Below the pieces are notes generated by a model. That model was given only the letters and a program-made list of their open reading frames with translations. It made no database searches and had not been told where the DNA came from. The position numbers were made by a program, and so were the translations under genes. Source: Channallabes apus (taxonomy: Eukaryota; Chordata; Actinopteri; Siluriformes; Clariidae). From it: 64,000 nucleotides of DNA. Shown in pieces: positions 28,276 through 40,439 of the stretch; positions within the stretch are counted from its first letter, which is position 1; each line of letters begins with the position of its first letter. The DNA lies in contig CM060109.1 in NCBI GenBank assembly GCA_030522415.1, forward strand, positions 27,707,392 to 27,771,391, read 5' to 3'.

Positions 28276-28327
<52 letters not shown>
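28221..28327 (+). repeat. Compound (GT)n(GA)n microsatellite
   Basis: A GT run with a GC-alternating patch (28249-28259) changes to a GA run at about 28289. Alternating GTGCGC is a potential left-handed DNA former. Confidence 0.9.
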
Positions 28328-28332
<5 letters not shown>

Positions 28333-29738
28333 ATGTGTCTGAGTGAATATGTCTGTATGTGTCCTTAGTCTATCAGTGTATGTATCTGAGTGTGCAAAAA
28401 AAAAAAAAAGAAAGAAAGTAATAAAGCTTTACCATAAATATATTGACCAGAATTATTTTATTTTTTTGTTTGCTTTTTTTCTTACCACTCAATCATTTGG
28501 AATACATGTTTATAGAATGGTTTTCTTAATGTGTACTGTTTTGGAATCATAAATGATAAGTGAGTGTATTGATGTGTGTGGTGTGTCACAATGTGTCTAC
28601 AGTAACTCTGACCAGGATAAAGAAAATACTGAATGTGACCAGAGATATCAGTGATAGGCCTACTGGTCATTCATGGGCATCTGCGTGCTTGTGGGGGCAG
28701 ATAGTCAAGTGTTTAACAAAGTGTGATTTTTGCCCTGTAAAGGCGTTGGCTGGCTTCTTATGTCTTTATGGAAGCAGGTGGTAACCTTCACCCTTGGTTG
28801 TTAGTTTTTATATCTTGGGGGAGACCTGACTAGTGGGTGGGATTTGGCCAGAGTAGAAAAATTTGTATAGGTAAAGTTTTTAAAGCCCTCCTAATAAAGC
28901 TTATTTGTTTTATACTACAGTTCAACCATCAATTTTAAAGTAAATAATAATAATAAAAATAATCCAATACTTGTCTACTATATTTGTTTGCAATCATTGT
29001 GTTGAATGTGTTTGTGTAAGTTGTGTAAGTTCTTGTTTTTATTTATTATTGCCTGGATTTGTCTACAGTGCTCTTCTCTTGTCTTGGGCACAGAAAATCC
29101 TGGTCAATGAAGATTAATGATTTTGAAAATGTCGTGTGTAATGGACACAATACTGACCCCTGTGTTTCTAAAAAAAGACTCTACCTTGACACTGTTTCTG
29201 CGTGTAAGAGTGATCAATGACAGTACACTAAACTTGACTAAAACAGCCACAAGATGTCAGCAATGCAGCATAAAATGTCTCAATGTGTACAATGAGGACG
29301 GTCGTTTATACTAGAAGAGAACTCAGTCTTACAGTACTTCATAACACCTTATGTGCAGTCATAGTTTAAGTAGAGAGAGAGAGAGAGTTCTGTATGCTGT
29401 TCCATGTCCTGATTTTGGCAAGGATAACATTAGGCTCTGAGACCCAGGTGATTGTTGTGCAGTTCCACATGATTAAGCCAGATAATTGTGTATTGCTAGC
29501 ACAAATGTTCACAGAGCCTAGTGGAATACAGTACATTTTTCCCCTATCAATCATTCCACAGAAACCAAGAGAGCCCAGTAGAAGTAAAAGATCAATTTAA
29601 AGACTAAAGAGTCAGATTAGAGTGGAGACAAAAACGGCCAAAGGTTCTTATTATGGACTTGGTCTGAATTCACAATAGCAAGCAACAAATCCCTTGTGTC
29701 TCATGTTGTTTGTCTCTTTAGAATGGCAGCTACAGTTA

Positions 29739-29740
<2 letters not shown>
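28328..29740. other. Intergenic, nothing recognised
   Basis: Open frames here are short and unlike any protein I know. There is a short GA run at 29372-29387. Confidence 0.4.
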
Positions 29741-29784
<44 letters not shown>

Positions 29785-29797
29785 TGTGTGTGTGTGC
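29741..29797 (+). repeat. (GT)n microsatellite
   Basis: A GT run with one interruption is followed by a T tract at 29811-29825. Confidence 0.9.
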
Positions 29798-30320
29798 AGC
29801 TGTTTTCTTTCTTTTTTTTTTTTTTAGCTTGGATGAAAAATGTAGCAAGCAGATATACAGTATAGCTTCTCATACTAACTGTGCAAACAGTGTGGTGATG
29901 CATGTGGAAATTGTTACATTGTTGTTTCATTAACATCTTATGCTAGACTTTATGCTATATTTTAGCTATATACACTAACAAGTGGATAGTGCTATTAGTT
30001 TTATATTTCAAGATGTCTTTCTGCATATTTATTGAGAGGTTATATATGACAGGATAGGTAAAAACAGTGTCATATTTCTTTTCTTCCATTTTAGTGCATT
30101 GAACAGTAAGGACAGTATAAGGAGAAATAAAGCTTTGAATGGGTAACAGAAGAAACACCAGATAACACAGCCTCTTTCAAATTCAAATGTTACTTGTTGG
30201 GCTGTGTTTTGTTGCTTGTCACTGCAAACATGGCCCACATATATACAAAAAATAAATGGTTGCATTTTGCTTTGTTGCTTTGCCAAAAAGTCTGATTATA
30301 GAATGAAGAGATAAAGCAAG

Positions 30321-31239
30321 TACAGTGAAACCTCGGATTGCGAGTAACGCAGTTTGCGAGTGTTCTGCAAGACGAGCAAAGATTTTTAATAAATTTTGAC
30401 TTGTAAAAATAAACAAGTCTTGGTTTACGAGTACTGAGTATCATGTATCATGCATGCGCTACTTGTTTTGACACCGAGCATCACGTGATCACAACTGAGC
30501 TAACAGTTTTTTCTCTTTCTTGCGCTGCGGAATTGTGGATAATCATCTCCCCTGCTGGGTCTTAGTGCGCTTCTCTCGCTGGTATAATCAACATCCGTGA
30601 ACGCGTGTACTGTTTAATATAACACTGTGACCACGTGTGTGCGTGTAAAACGTATATATTATTTTGTGTCTGTATGCGTGTGTGTACAGCGCACGTGATA
30701 AGTAAAGCAAAAGCAAGACTCATTAGAGAGGTTAAAAATCCATTTTCACTCTCTGTATCAGCCGGCTCTGTCGCGGTTCTTTTCAAATGTAAAGTGCAGG
30801 TTAATTTATCTTATTTTTACTTTACAGCAGTGATTCCGTTAGTGTGTCGATCAATTGAGTGTCTTTAGAGAGATTTCTTGTTTATTTTTCCGATAAAACA
30901 GTGTTTCCGTTGTGTGTGCGCACGTGTGTGAAAAGAGTGGAGGAAGGGTAAGTGTGTAAGACAAAAAGGGGGAGAGGGGAGCTTACTTTAGATTCACACA
31001 CACACAGCACAAACAGAAACACTTATTTTTCGGGATTTGTTTTTACTTTTTTTAAAAGGTAAAGTGCAGGTTAATTTGTTTTATTTTTACTTAATATTTT
31101 GTGTTAATTATTTTTATGCATTTATTATTTGGAGGAATTAATAATTTCTTATGGGAAAATTACATTTGGTTTACGTGTGTTTTGGAATATGAGCACGCTT
31201 CCCGAACGAATTATGCTCGTAATCCAAGTTTCCACTGTA
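30321..31239. mobile_element. 915-bp TA-flanked non-autonomous DNA transposon (mariner/pogo-type MITE)
   Basis: The element (30323-31237) is flanked by TA. Left end CAGTGAAACCTCGGATTGCGAG and right end (complement) CAGTGGAAACTTGGATTACGAG form imperfect inverted repeats over about 22 bp. The interior has no transposase. It contains two similar GTAAAGTGCAGGTTAATTT boxes (30790, 31060) in direct orientation. The TA duplication and CAGT ends fit the Tc1/mariner/pogo group. Confidence 0.75.
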
Positions 31240-32004
31240 TTAAAAACTGTATTAATTACTATTGCAGAAACAGGGCCTGGACATGATAGGGACACCCTGT
31301 GCTTGGGGGTACATTTGAAACAAATGGCCTAAAACTGAGGTTAACCATGGCAGGAGATATCTGGATGCTACAAAATGAGTGCCTGCACTCAGGAGGGTAT
31401 ATTTCAAACATCTAGACCTTTTTCGTATACATGGAATCTGATTTATACACTTGTCCTGTGTTGCCTTTGGAAACTGAGAATAAAAGTCAAAATAGTTATC
31501 CACTTATCTTAGGAAAATTTGCTTGCAGCCAAGCAATGAGTGGCTGTATAATAGGCTTTGCTGGGTGAATCAATTTGCATCAGGATTTAAAGCCGCACAC
31601 AGAGACTCACACAAACTCTGCTTTAAATTGTGTAATTTGAAACAAAGGGTTAGGGTTAAAATGAAGTATATTATAGTAGAGAAGACCACTGGCTCATGTA
31701 AAGAAATGAATAGGGACTTAAACTTCCCTTATGAAAACTACATTGCTTATGCATTGCTTGCCTATGAAATAGATACAGTAATTAGATAAGTAACTACTGA
31801 ATAAGTAGATTTTAGCTATAGACTGTATAACATCCTGATTTAAAGAAAATGTTTTCTGCATATTCGTTTTTTATTAATCCTATCATCTGTGTAAAAGAAA
31901 GGATTCTTTTATGTGCATGTGTTATCATGTGAACTCACATTAAACAGCTACTATTTCTTTTAAAGCTACAAACACCAGAGAAATAATCAGTAGGCTCAGT
32001 GAGT
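31240..32004. other. Intergenic, nothing recognised
   Basis: An octamer-like ATTTGCAT occurs near 31572. No exon or repeat is recognised. Confidence 0.4.
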
Positions 32005-32235
32005 AGAATGGCGTAATGGTTAGCACTGTCACCTTGCACCTCCAGGGAACTCCAGGGAATTCCTTCCTTGGGTCTGTATGCATCGAGTTTGCATGTTCTC
32101 CCCATGCTGGGTGGGTTTCCTTCCACAGTACAAAGATATGCAGATTAGGTGTTCCCAAATTGCTCTGTAGTGTGGAATGAGCGCCCGTGACTCTGTATCC
32201 TGTACACAAGATAAAATGGTATATGAGATGAGACC
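32005..32235 (+). repeat. tRNA-derived SINE, moderately diverged
   Basis: It starts with an A-box-like GGCGTAATGGTTAGCACTGTC and CTTGCACCTCCAGGG. The body (GAGTTTGCATGTTCTCCCC, GCAGATTAG, GTTCCCAAATTGC) and a short tail (TGTATCCTGTACACAAGATAA) follow. The B box is degraded. Confidence 0.75.
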
Positions 32236-32990
32236 TTTGTACCTTGAAAACTACGATATACAGTAAATTTGGCTACAGTACCCCTCTCCCATTAGAAGTC
32301 AAAAAGTTGGCTCATTATTTTGAAGTTCTTCTACACTGCCTTTCTCAATGCATCTTGTCCCTTAACCTTGCAATATTCCATGTAATCTCTTTCAGCATTT
32401 CATTTTCTTTGGCTTTTCCTACTGAAATCTGGTATTATTTGAATTGCATGAACAACAAAGTGGCAAGTCTTATTAATGGCTGGATTTTGTGTAGAAATTA
32501 TTTAACATAATTCATAATAATGAATAAACAATGGGCTACATAAACACTATATTAATCCAAGACACGAGGATATAATTAAGACGCATCATTTACATGAAAC
32601 AAGTGTTCAGTGTGTGTGTGTGTGTGTTTACACGAAGGACAAACGGTATGACGCAGAAGCATAAATCAACCCGTCCTTAACAAAAAGGGTCGTAATGTGG
32701 AGGCGACACAACAAAGAGGGAACAAGCAGCGTTTAAATATGATTACAAAAGAAGAGAAAACGGTCATGTTGTTTTCTTCTTGTTACCACAAAAAAAGAAG
32801 ACAGAAAAGCCTGCGCCTAATTATTGAACGTTTTTTATTTATTTATTTATTTTTTATTTCATCGTAGCCATGCTTTAATGTGATTACAAGCTCTTTTCAC
32901 GTGTGTCTGATGTGCGCGTGCGCTGTAATTAGCGCGGGATCTCCTCTCGCTGAGGTGACGCACTCCTCCCCCCCCCCCCACACACACACA
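32236..32990. other. Intergenic, short GT and C/CA tracts
   Basis: A GT run lies at 32611-32627 and a C run followed by CA at 32968-32995. No exon is seen. Confidence 0.4.
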
Positions 32991-32999
32991 CACACTGCG

Positions 33000-33480
33000 C
33001 TCAGTTCAGGTAATGTCTCATCACATTTAACCCAATTTCAGCTGTCCGTGTTGTCCCATTTGTTCAGTGGCACACAAAGGGTTATTGTAGGCCACTGCTC
33101 TGCCGTGCCAGGCTTTTGATTTTAATTGCGGTGGCACTCATCTACTCCTCTTCACTCAAAGGCTTGAATACGCCGTTTGAAATGTAAGCGTGTGAGAAGC
33201 TGATTTTTTTTCTTCCTCTCTTTCTCTCCCCCTTTCTCCCCTCCACTTAATGCTTGTGATACATTAAAAGGTGTAATCCGACTGAAATGGAAATTGCGCT
33301 CCTTGAAAACGGATGATGAGAGGAAGATGGCAGGGCCGGCGTCGTGCTCCATCAGAGAGGCGAGCCTCCCCCACTCTCACTCCCAGATTGTGCTCGCCTT
33401 CTTATAGTGGTTAATGGTGGAGCTGCCAGGCAGGTTGATTACAAGGTTACCATAAACAATCCTTTTCAGATGCGCCAAGG
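33000..33480. promoter_or_regulatory. Candidate conserved non-coding element (desert element 1)
   Basis: This is unusually information-rich, non-repetitive sequence in a gene-free interval, higher in GC than its surroundings and without an open frame of note. It includes ATTTGTTCAGTGGCAC, TTTTAATTGCGGTGGCAC and a SOX-like AAACAATCC (33454-33462). A pyrimidine tract (about 33207-33243) divides it. It resembles developmental enhancer sequence; conservation is inferred, not measured. Confidence 0.4.
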
Positions 33481-33599
33481 GAAATTATGGGTTGTGTTTG
33501 TACTGTATGTGTGAGTGCAGTTTGTCCCTTTTGCCATGATTTGTATCAGGGTAGTGGCCTCAGCCATTAGGTGATTGCTTGCAATCATTCCTGTGCAGC

Positions 33600-34850
33600 C
33601 AGAAGCATGGATGAGTCTTTCCAGCTCTATCAAACGTAACAGGGCATGCTGCACATGTCCAGCTCCATCACATGTACGAGACTGTGCTGTAAACATCCAT
33701 CTCCAATATGTGTAAGAGAGTATGCTGTACACGTCTGGCCCAGGATGTGTAAGAGAGAGAGCACTATACAAGGCCACCCCTACATGTTCAGCTACGTGTA
33801 AGGAAAAGTGCTGAACACATAAAATATAAGAGAAAGTGCTGTACAGTACATAACCTGCTCTATCACATATGAGAGAAAGTGCTGTACATACTGTATCCAG
33901 CTTCATCACATATAAGAGAAAGTGCTCTGCATATCCTGCTTCATCACATATAAGAGAAAGTGCTCTGCATATCCAGCTTCATCACATGAAAGAGAAAGTG
34001 CTTTACACATCAATCTCTATAACATATAAGAGAAAGTGCTGTACATATCCAGCTTCATCAGATATAAGAGAAAGTGCTGTACACATTAATCTCCATAACA
34101 TATAAGAGAAAGTGCTCTATACTGTATATCCAGCTACAGTACATCATATGTAAGAGAAAGTGCAGCACATATCCAGCTCTATCACATGTAAGAACGTGTG
34201 TTGTACACGTCTAGCTCCATCACATGGAAAAGGGCATGCCATACATATCTAGCTACAGTACGTCACACATAAAAGAGTAGGTCATAGACATCTAGCTACA
34301 TTGCATGTAAGAGTGCACGCTATATACTGTACATCCAGCCCTATTAAATAAGCTTGTGTGTTATACACATCTGTCTTCATCACATGGAAAAGAGCATGCT
34401 GTACACATTTGTCAGACAACCTTATCCAGAGCAACTTACATTTTTATTTCATTAAAAATCTGTACATCTGTACATCAACTGTACATCTGAGCAGTTGAGG
34501 GTCACTGTGGCAACTTGACATTCATGGGATTTGAACCCGGGTCCTTCCGAAATCATAGTCCAATGGCTTAACCACTGAGCTACTCCTGAGTAGGCCATAC
34601 AAATCCAGCTACATATAAAAGTGCACACAATACACATCTGGCTGCATTAAATGTAAGAAAATTTGTTGTACAAGGCCCTCTCCATCACATGGAAAAGAGC
34701 GTGCCATACATATCCAGCTAAATCACACACAAAAGGGCAGGACATACAGTACAGTACACATCCAGCACCATTACATGTAAGAGTGCACGGCATACAGATC
34801 CAGCTACATTACATGTAAGAGTAGGCCATACACATCCAGTTCATACATTA
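33600..34850. repeat. Degenerate minisatellite, unit about 42-48 bp
   Basis: The phrase ATAAGAGAAAGTGCTGTACA followed by TATCCAGCTTCATCACAT recurs more than 20 times with decay toward both ends. The best-preserved units lie at 33820-34170. One tRNA-derived SINE interrupts it (34411-34590). Open reading frames across it are by-products of the repeat. Confidence 0.88.
34411..34590 (-). mobile_element. tRNA-derived SINE (second family) inside the minisatellite
   Basis: Read on the minus strand, the A box is TAGCTCAGTGGTTAAGCC (about 34568-34585) and the B box GGGTTCAAATCCC (34529-34541). The body is CTCAACTGCTCAG and the tail GTTGCTCTGGATAAGGTTGTC. It is typical of a widespread fish SINE. It is not a functional tRNA, since the stems do not close. 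Confidence 0.8.
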
Positions 34851-35780
34851 CTAAATAATTAAAGTTACAATCCTACATTACTAAATAAACACATGGTGTC
34901 AATTAACTTAATCATAAATAAGTTTTTCATGTTTATATGCAATAGCTCATGTTCAGTTTGAAGTAATGCAAATATCATATCATTGTGCAGCAGAGAATTG
35001 TAAATAGTCTTTGTGTCATATGTTTATTGATGCTATTTTAGATTGAGGACATTTTGGCAGTCTACTCTTAATTATCAATGGATTTATCTTGTCTTGTTAT
35101 TAATAGTTTAAAAAAACTTTTTTGACTTTGGGAGTGTGGAGGAGTTTTAATTAAATATGATGGAATGATTGTTTAGTGTCAAAATAGTTTTTAGGCACTT
35201 CACTGTTATAGAAAATAAGCAGACATTTGGGTGTGGAGTAATTAGTTTAATTTAAAGTGGTTTGCCTCCCAGCAGGTTGGGGTGAACATCAGGGACTACT
35301 GGAGGCCTGTGGGTTTTGATTAGTATTTGAAGGAGTGAAAAACAGAGGTTCGGATTGTGGCTGTAGGCCATATTGTGCATAGGAGGTCCTTCCTGTGTCT
35401 GAGGTAAGAGACCTGGGAAGAAACCACCATTCTGAGGAAAGAGTACAGAAACATCTCTCTCTCTCTTTTCATTTCACTCTTTCACACCTGAAATATTCTG
35501 TGTTCAGAGGTCATTGACTGAAAAAGTTTGGATTAATATGGAAACTACTAGAATATGGAAAATTCTACTTTATACATATTTATGTTTAAACATATTTCTG
35601 TTTAATAACCATAATAACTTTATATGGTAAACCGTTTTTATTACAACAACAAACTGATAATAGATTGATATTATGTTGATCTATTAGTCAGATTCTGCTT
35701 CAAAATGTAGTTTTCTACATTAAAGTTACCTGCGAGGAAAAATAACTTGGGAGTATTTTGTATAACATATCAGTTCAGTG
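34851..35780. other. Intergenic, nothing firm
   Basis: 35258-35420 is less AT-rich (CAGCAGGTTGGGGTGAACAT, ACTGGAGGCCTGTGGG) and could be a short conserved element, but motif support is thin. Confidence 0.3.
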
Positions 35781-35789
35781 GATCAATTG

Positions 35790-35995
35790 ACAGTAAGCCA
35801 TCCAGTGTGATGGTTATTCATGGTCATCTGCTCCTCTATGTGCAGAATATGACGTGCAAATATTAGGAACTCCTCTGCAAAGTGAACTTGCACAAGCTGA
35901 CTGCTAATGCAGCGGTATGGCAGGTTATTTGCAGTTGTTACTAGCTAGCAATTACACTCAATGGATAATTAACACTTAGATTACTGGGAAAGGAG
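35790..35995. promoter_or_regulatory. Candidate conserved non-coding element (desert element 2)
   Basis: This is a dense non-repetitive block with TATTCATGGTCATCTGCTCC, GACGTGCAAATATTAGGAAC (a near-octamer) and GCAATTACACTCAATGGATA. It has no open frame. The call is by texture and location only. Confidence 0.3.
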
Positions 35996-37370
35996 AATAT
36001 TTTACCGGTTGTTATTGCTGCTTTTCCCTTTCTCTCTCTTTCTTCTACCTCCCGCTAACCGAAGTACATTGTTTTTTTTATTTTTATTGTGGTACAAGAA
36101 TTCTGGACAGTAAAGTATATGAGGATTTGTTTATGGTGTAAATATGATGCAGACATATAAAAGATAAAGTTTTGCTTGCAAAAGTGCATGGCTTTCAGCT
36201 TTGCATGAAACAAAGAGTGTTGCTGAAGATTTCTTTATTCCAATTTATATGAATTGCATGAGCTGCTATCCTATGTGAGATCATCTGTGATTAAAAAGTG
36301 TTTGGTGTGACTTTACTTATCTTAATCTATTACTGTTTGCTTACTTCTCGTTTTTAAGCTCTGTCTGCAGTCATATTTTAATCATATTTTAATCAATAGC
36401 CATTCAAAGTATTGCACACTTATTTATTCGGCATATTGTAGATAAAATATATGCCGAATGCATCTTTAATGTCAACTATAAAATCTAAGCAAACACTAAC
36501 AGAGAAAGAAACAGTTTACAATAGAATTTACAAACTGTCAGTTTTCAAAAGTTTCTAAATGAGAAATCTGACAGATCGATCATATATGCACATTGATGCA
36601 CATTGTATTTTTGTACTTATTTGAACATTCCAGTAAACACTTTTGAACACTTTTGAAGTTAAGAGCTTATTAAGGAGTCATACATGGAACATACTTGTTA
36701 TGCGTGACAGTCCCTATATCTAAAGTACCTGTTTAGAATTCATTGGTTTAGTTCAAATCTTATTTCTAAGCTTATGCTTAATTCCTCTATAGAAATATCA
36801 ATTATTTCCCTAATGTATTTCAAATCCTCATCTTGGACCATGCTGTTATCCTACAAAGCCTCAGTCAAACAGGACAAATAGTCTTAATGAAGGTGGAACG
36901 TGCAGAGAAAATAAAAATAAAATGTTTTTTATGGACAGTGAAGCAAACAAAGCTCCCTATACAACATATATAGTTTTGTATATAATAGTTATATAATAAT
37001 AATAATAGTTTTGAACGGCACTTTTTATTAACAGAGCAACTGTATAAATTTGGTATATATATAAAGGTTATATAAGGTTACATAACTTAATCATTGATAT
37101 AAAATGTTTATTTTGAACAAAAATTTTACAACATATGCAAATGTTTTACATATGAACCATTTTGCCATACACATATATGTCCTTGTTAATCGGTTAAATA
37201 TCTGATGGTGATTAATATAAATTCTAATGATGTGGAACACAAATTCTTTCTATTTTATGTTAAATTGTGTTATTAATTACATTAAGGAATATTAAATGTA
37301 ATATAAGCAACACTGTACTGTACTGCACTGCACTGTTTGTTCATATAGAAACATTATTCAGTTAGATATT
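35996..37370. other. AT-rich intergenic, nothing recognised
   Basis: No exon or repeat ends are seen, only simple AT-rich sequence. Confidence 0.4.
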
Positions 37371-37555
37371 TTTTGGTGTTCCCAAAATGCCTGTAGTGAG
37401 AGTGTGTGTGTGTGCCCTGTGATGATTGTCATCCTGTCCAGGGTTTACCCCGCTTTGTGTCTCCTGGGATAGGCTCCAGGGCTTCCTTTGACCCTTCATA
37501 CAGGACAAAGCGGTATATTGTAATAGATATATGAATAAATGAATGAATATCTGTG
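37371..37555 (+). repeat. 3' half of tRNA-derived SINE
   Basis: It starts in the body (TTGGTGTTCCCAAAATGCC), passes a short GT run, and then has the tail GATAGGCTCCAGGGCTTCC, GGACAAAGCGGTATA and an ATGAAT repeat. It is 5'-truncated. Confidence 0.8.
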
Positions 37556-38009
37556 GTTGTATATAAGCACAGATAAATCATAACAATTGTCTGTTAATGT
37601 AGTTTAATGGCCCTTTCAGGTTCTAAACCAGTGAAAACAATTTAAAAGAAAAACTGTCTCTGTGCTGCATGACACAATCAAGAAATTATTTTATGTCCAT
37701 CAAATGCAAAACGGGTTTCCAAATTAGAAGCATGAATGTCTTTCATCCTAGTGCTGAGGCCACATCTGGAAGACACGTGTCCTAGTGAAAATCATCTACC
37801 CATGCTGAGGCCTGTACTGTAGTTGTGTTAGGGCTGTAATTTTCTGCACATTCAGCTCAAACATCTAAGCTTTCTTCAATGTTTTTTTATTTACTTTGAT
37901 ATGTGTGATTGTTCTTGTTTTAGCGTCGCTTTCTGTAAGATGTGTAAGTGTGTTTGTGTAAGTAACCCCCCACCCCCACCCCACCCCCCAAAAACCTTGT
38001 TCAAGCCTA

Positions 38010-38200
38010 ACCAGACATTAGTGGAATTGTGGGCCTCCAGCATTTCAAACACCTTAATTAGTTATTCAGCTCCTTATTTGTGTTTGCTTCCCCCTCCGGC
38101 GCCTAATTAATGCTTAATGGAAACTGCTGAACTGAGCCTGTGGAGAGCTCATGAATATTGAAATTAGCCTGAACGATTTTTAAGGGGTTGCAGAGGGGAA
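38010..38200. promoter_or_regulatory. Candidate conserved non-coding element (desert element 3)
   Basis: Two homeodomain core sites TAATTA (38055-38060, 38104-38109) occur, together with TTCCCCCTCCGGCGCC and TCATGAATATTGAAATTAGC. It is non-repetitive and has no open frame. Typical of homeobox-regulated enhancers near developmental genes; inferred. Confidence 0.4.
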
Positions 38201-38865
38201 AGAGGTTAGAATTGGTAGCACTGGTACTCATTATTGTTGTGAGATATATGCTTATGATGTATCTACACAAATATACATACGTATGATTAAAATAATTTTG
38301 TCAGTAACAGTATAATGACTAAACACAGACTGACTAAAATATATATAACGTGTTTATTACTATTAATCTCTTAGTACAATTTACATGTGTTTATTTTATT
38401 TTTGCATTGTATTTGATGAAGATGGCATTTCTGGCAGATTATAAACCATCTCAACTTACTGTATTTCATAAAACTGCCATACCACTTTAAAAAGATTTAT
38501 ATCGTACACAATGCTGATATTTTAAAATGGACGACTTGATGAATTGAACTGTAGTTTTAATGCCATAACCCCCAGGTAATGCATCTTAACGATTAGCACA
38601 TAAAATTGTAAACATGTTTATTAATGTTGCCTGGAAAAAAGGGCTGTGTGAACTGAAAGGGAACGGCAAGCAGAAAATAGTTTTAAAATATACACTAACA
38701 GGAGAAATTTTGCATAATTTAAAAACGCATTTATAATTCAAATGTCTTTTATTGAAATTCTTTGCGTTTTATTGTCATGATTATTAAAATCCCTAAAACA
38801 ATTGCAAATTTATCACAACTTCATTTAAATAACATTTATGAAAAAATATGCCCATTCTTTAAACA
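38201..38865. other. AT-rich intergenic, nothing recognised
   Basis: No exon or repeat is identified. Confidence 0.4.
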
Positions 38866-38869
38866 GAAC

Positions 38870-39175
38870 AGGGAAAACAAGGCCTGTTTCCAGACCAGTG
38901 GTTTAATAGAGACTGGCACTGGAGTCCCTAACTTTCATAGAAGTTATTCAAATCCACTTGACTTATGACAAGATATGCAGTTCATGAACCTGAACATTCC
39001 TATGAGTGCATCCTGCATTAGCATAACAAGGGCTCTTCCAGCTGTTTTTTTTAAACAAATCATGAAAGAGCAGGACTCTCGGTGGAAGACAACTGCACAT
39101 CTGTCCAGTCATGTAAGCATTCCAATATCTTGCAATAATAAAATAAAGTTGCCAGCAATGAGATGTAAATGGTAA
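38870..39175. promoter_or_regulatory. Candidate conserved non-coding element (desert element 4)
   Basis: Complex sequence with GGAGTCCCTAACTTTCATAG, CATCCTGCATTAGCATAACA and AGGGCTCTTCCAGCTG. Short open frames here show no protein character. Texture-based call. Confidence 0.28.
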
Positions 39176-40435
39176 TTAAACTGAAAATAACTGTGAAAAC
39201 TAAAACTTTGATGACATGGTAAAATACTTCTTACTAGTTCTGTGACTGCCATGTTTTAAATTTGGTTTTCTGCTTTTGGCGGAATTTTGTGATCATGTAT
39301 GGAATTTTGGAAAGGTACCAAAATAATATTCAGAGGAAAATATTTATCAAGAGAATATCAAAAGGATCACAGAAATTACCATGTATAAAGTGTTTGCTTA
39401 TGAAGAACTTAGTTAGATTTTTTTGTATCAGAAGAGTAGAAGAGGTTGTGTTTCACCCAATCTGCTAATTAGTTTTTTAGTTAGAGCAAGCCAGTGGAGA
39501 AGAAAAGTAGATATAGACTTCCTTATGGTCTTCCAGATTTGTGGAAATATCTCTTAAAGTTCCTCCAGCCTCTTAAACATTGCTTAAATGTATTTTAAAT
39601 ATTTTTAGCAAAATGGTTTCTTGTGATAATTAAATGATATAGTTAAAAGAAACAAATGGATTTATATGAATTAGTGTACAATGGTCACACCCATAATTAA
39701 GGTATAATATCATCTGAAATCTTGCAAGTTTGTTCCATAATATATTATTGTGCAGATGTGGAATTAACAAATGGTTATTTATTTTCCTTTATTAATCTAT
39801 ACATTTGGTTTATCTGTGAACACTTCTAAAAAAAATCCCTTAAGGCTTGCTAATCCTGTCTCAATCATAAATTCAAACAATTGAAATTACATTTAATTTG
39901 TATAGGGCTTTACAGCTAATCAGCTGTATAGAAGTTTGCAAATTCCAAAACTTTTACATTTTAGGATTTTATCCATAATGAGAAAGCCAAAGGTGACAGT
40001 GTCAAGGAAAAACGTTTACATCAGGAAGAAAACTGGAGAGGATCCTGACTCGAAACGGAACACATCCTCAACTGGGTGACAAATGATAATGTGATTATAA
40101 ATAAGTCCCTTTAAAGTCTCTGTGCTATAGTGAACACTGGTGCAGTTGTGTAACAAGGAAATTCATTTTAATCTTAACATAAAGCCTATATTTTTTAATA
40201 TTCCTATTTTTTGTCATCATGTCCACTGAGGAAAGAAAATAAATACATCTAAAGATATTTTCTAATGATGGTAAAGCTATAATCAGAGACAGTTAATAAC
40301 TTAGTAGATAAAACTTTTAAAGTCTTTTCTGTCCTGTCACTTTGCACACAAGTTCTGTGTAGTTAAAATCTGGGAGTCATGGGTCACAGAAGAGAAGTAA
40401 GCATTGTTTTAGGCAGTGAAATATTAGCGGTGATA
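39176..40435. other. AT-rich intergenic, nothing recognised
   Basis: Some small open frames exist but no codon bias or domain is seen. Confidence 0.4.
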
Positions 40436-40439
40436 AACA

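Noticed and set aside
33466..34105. Open frames of 147 and 78 residues with repeating peptides
   Set aside because: They run along the degenerate minisatellite; the peptide repeats simply mirror the DNA unit.
33820..34170. CRISPR-like regular repeats
   Set aside because: Direct repeats without unique spacers in a vertebrate genome; it is a minisatellite.
34529..34585. tRNA-like A and B boxes
   Set aside because: They belong to a SINE head; acceptor and anticodon stems do not close, and SINE body and tail follow.
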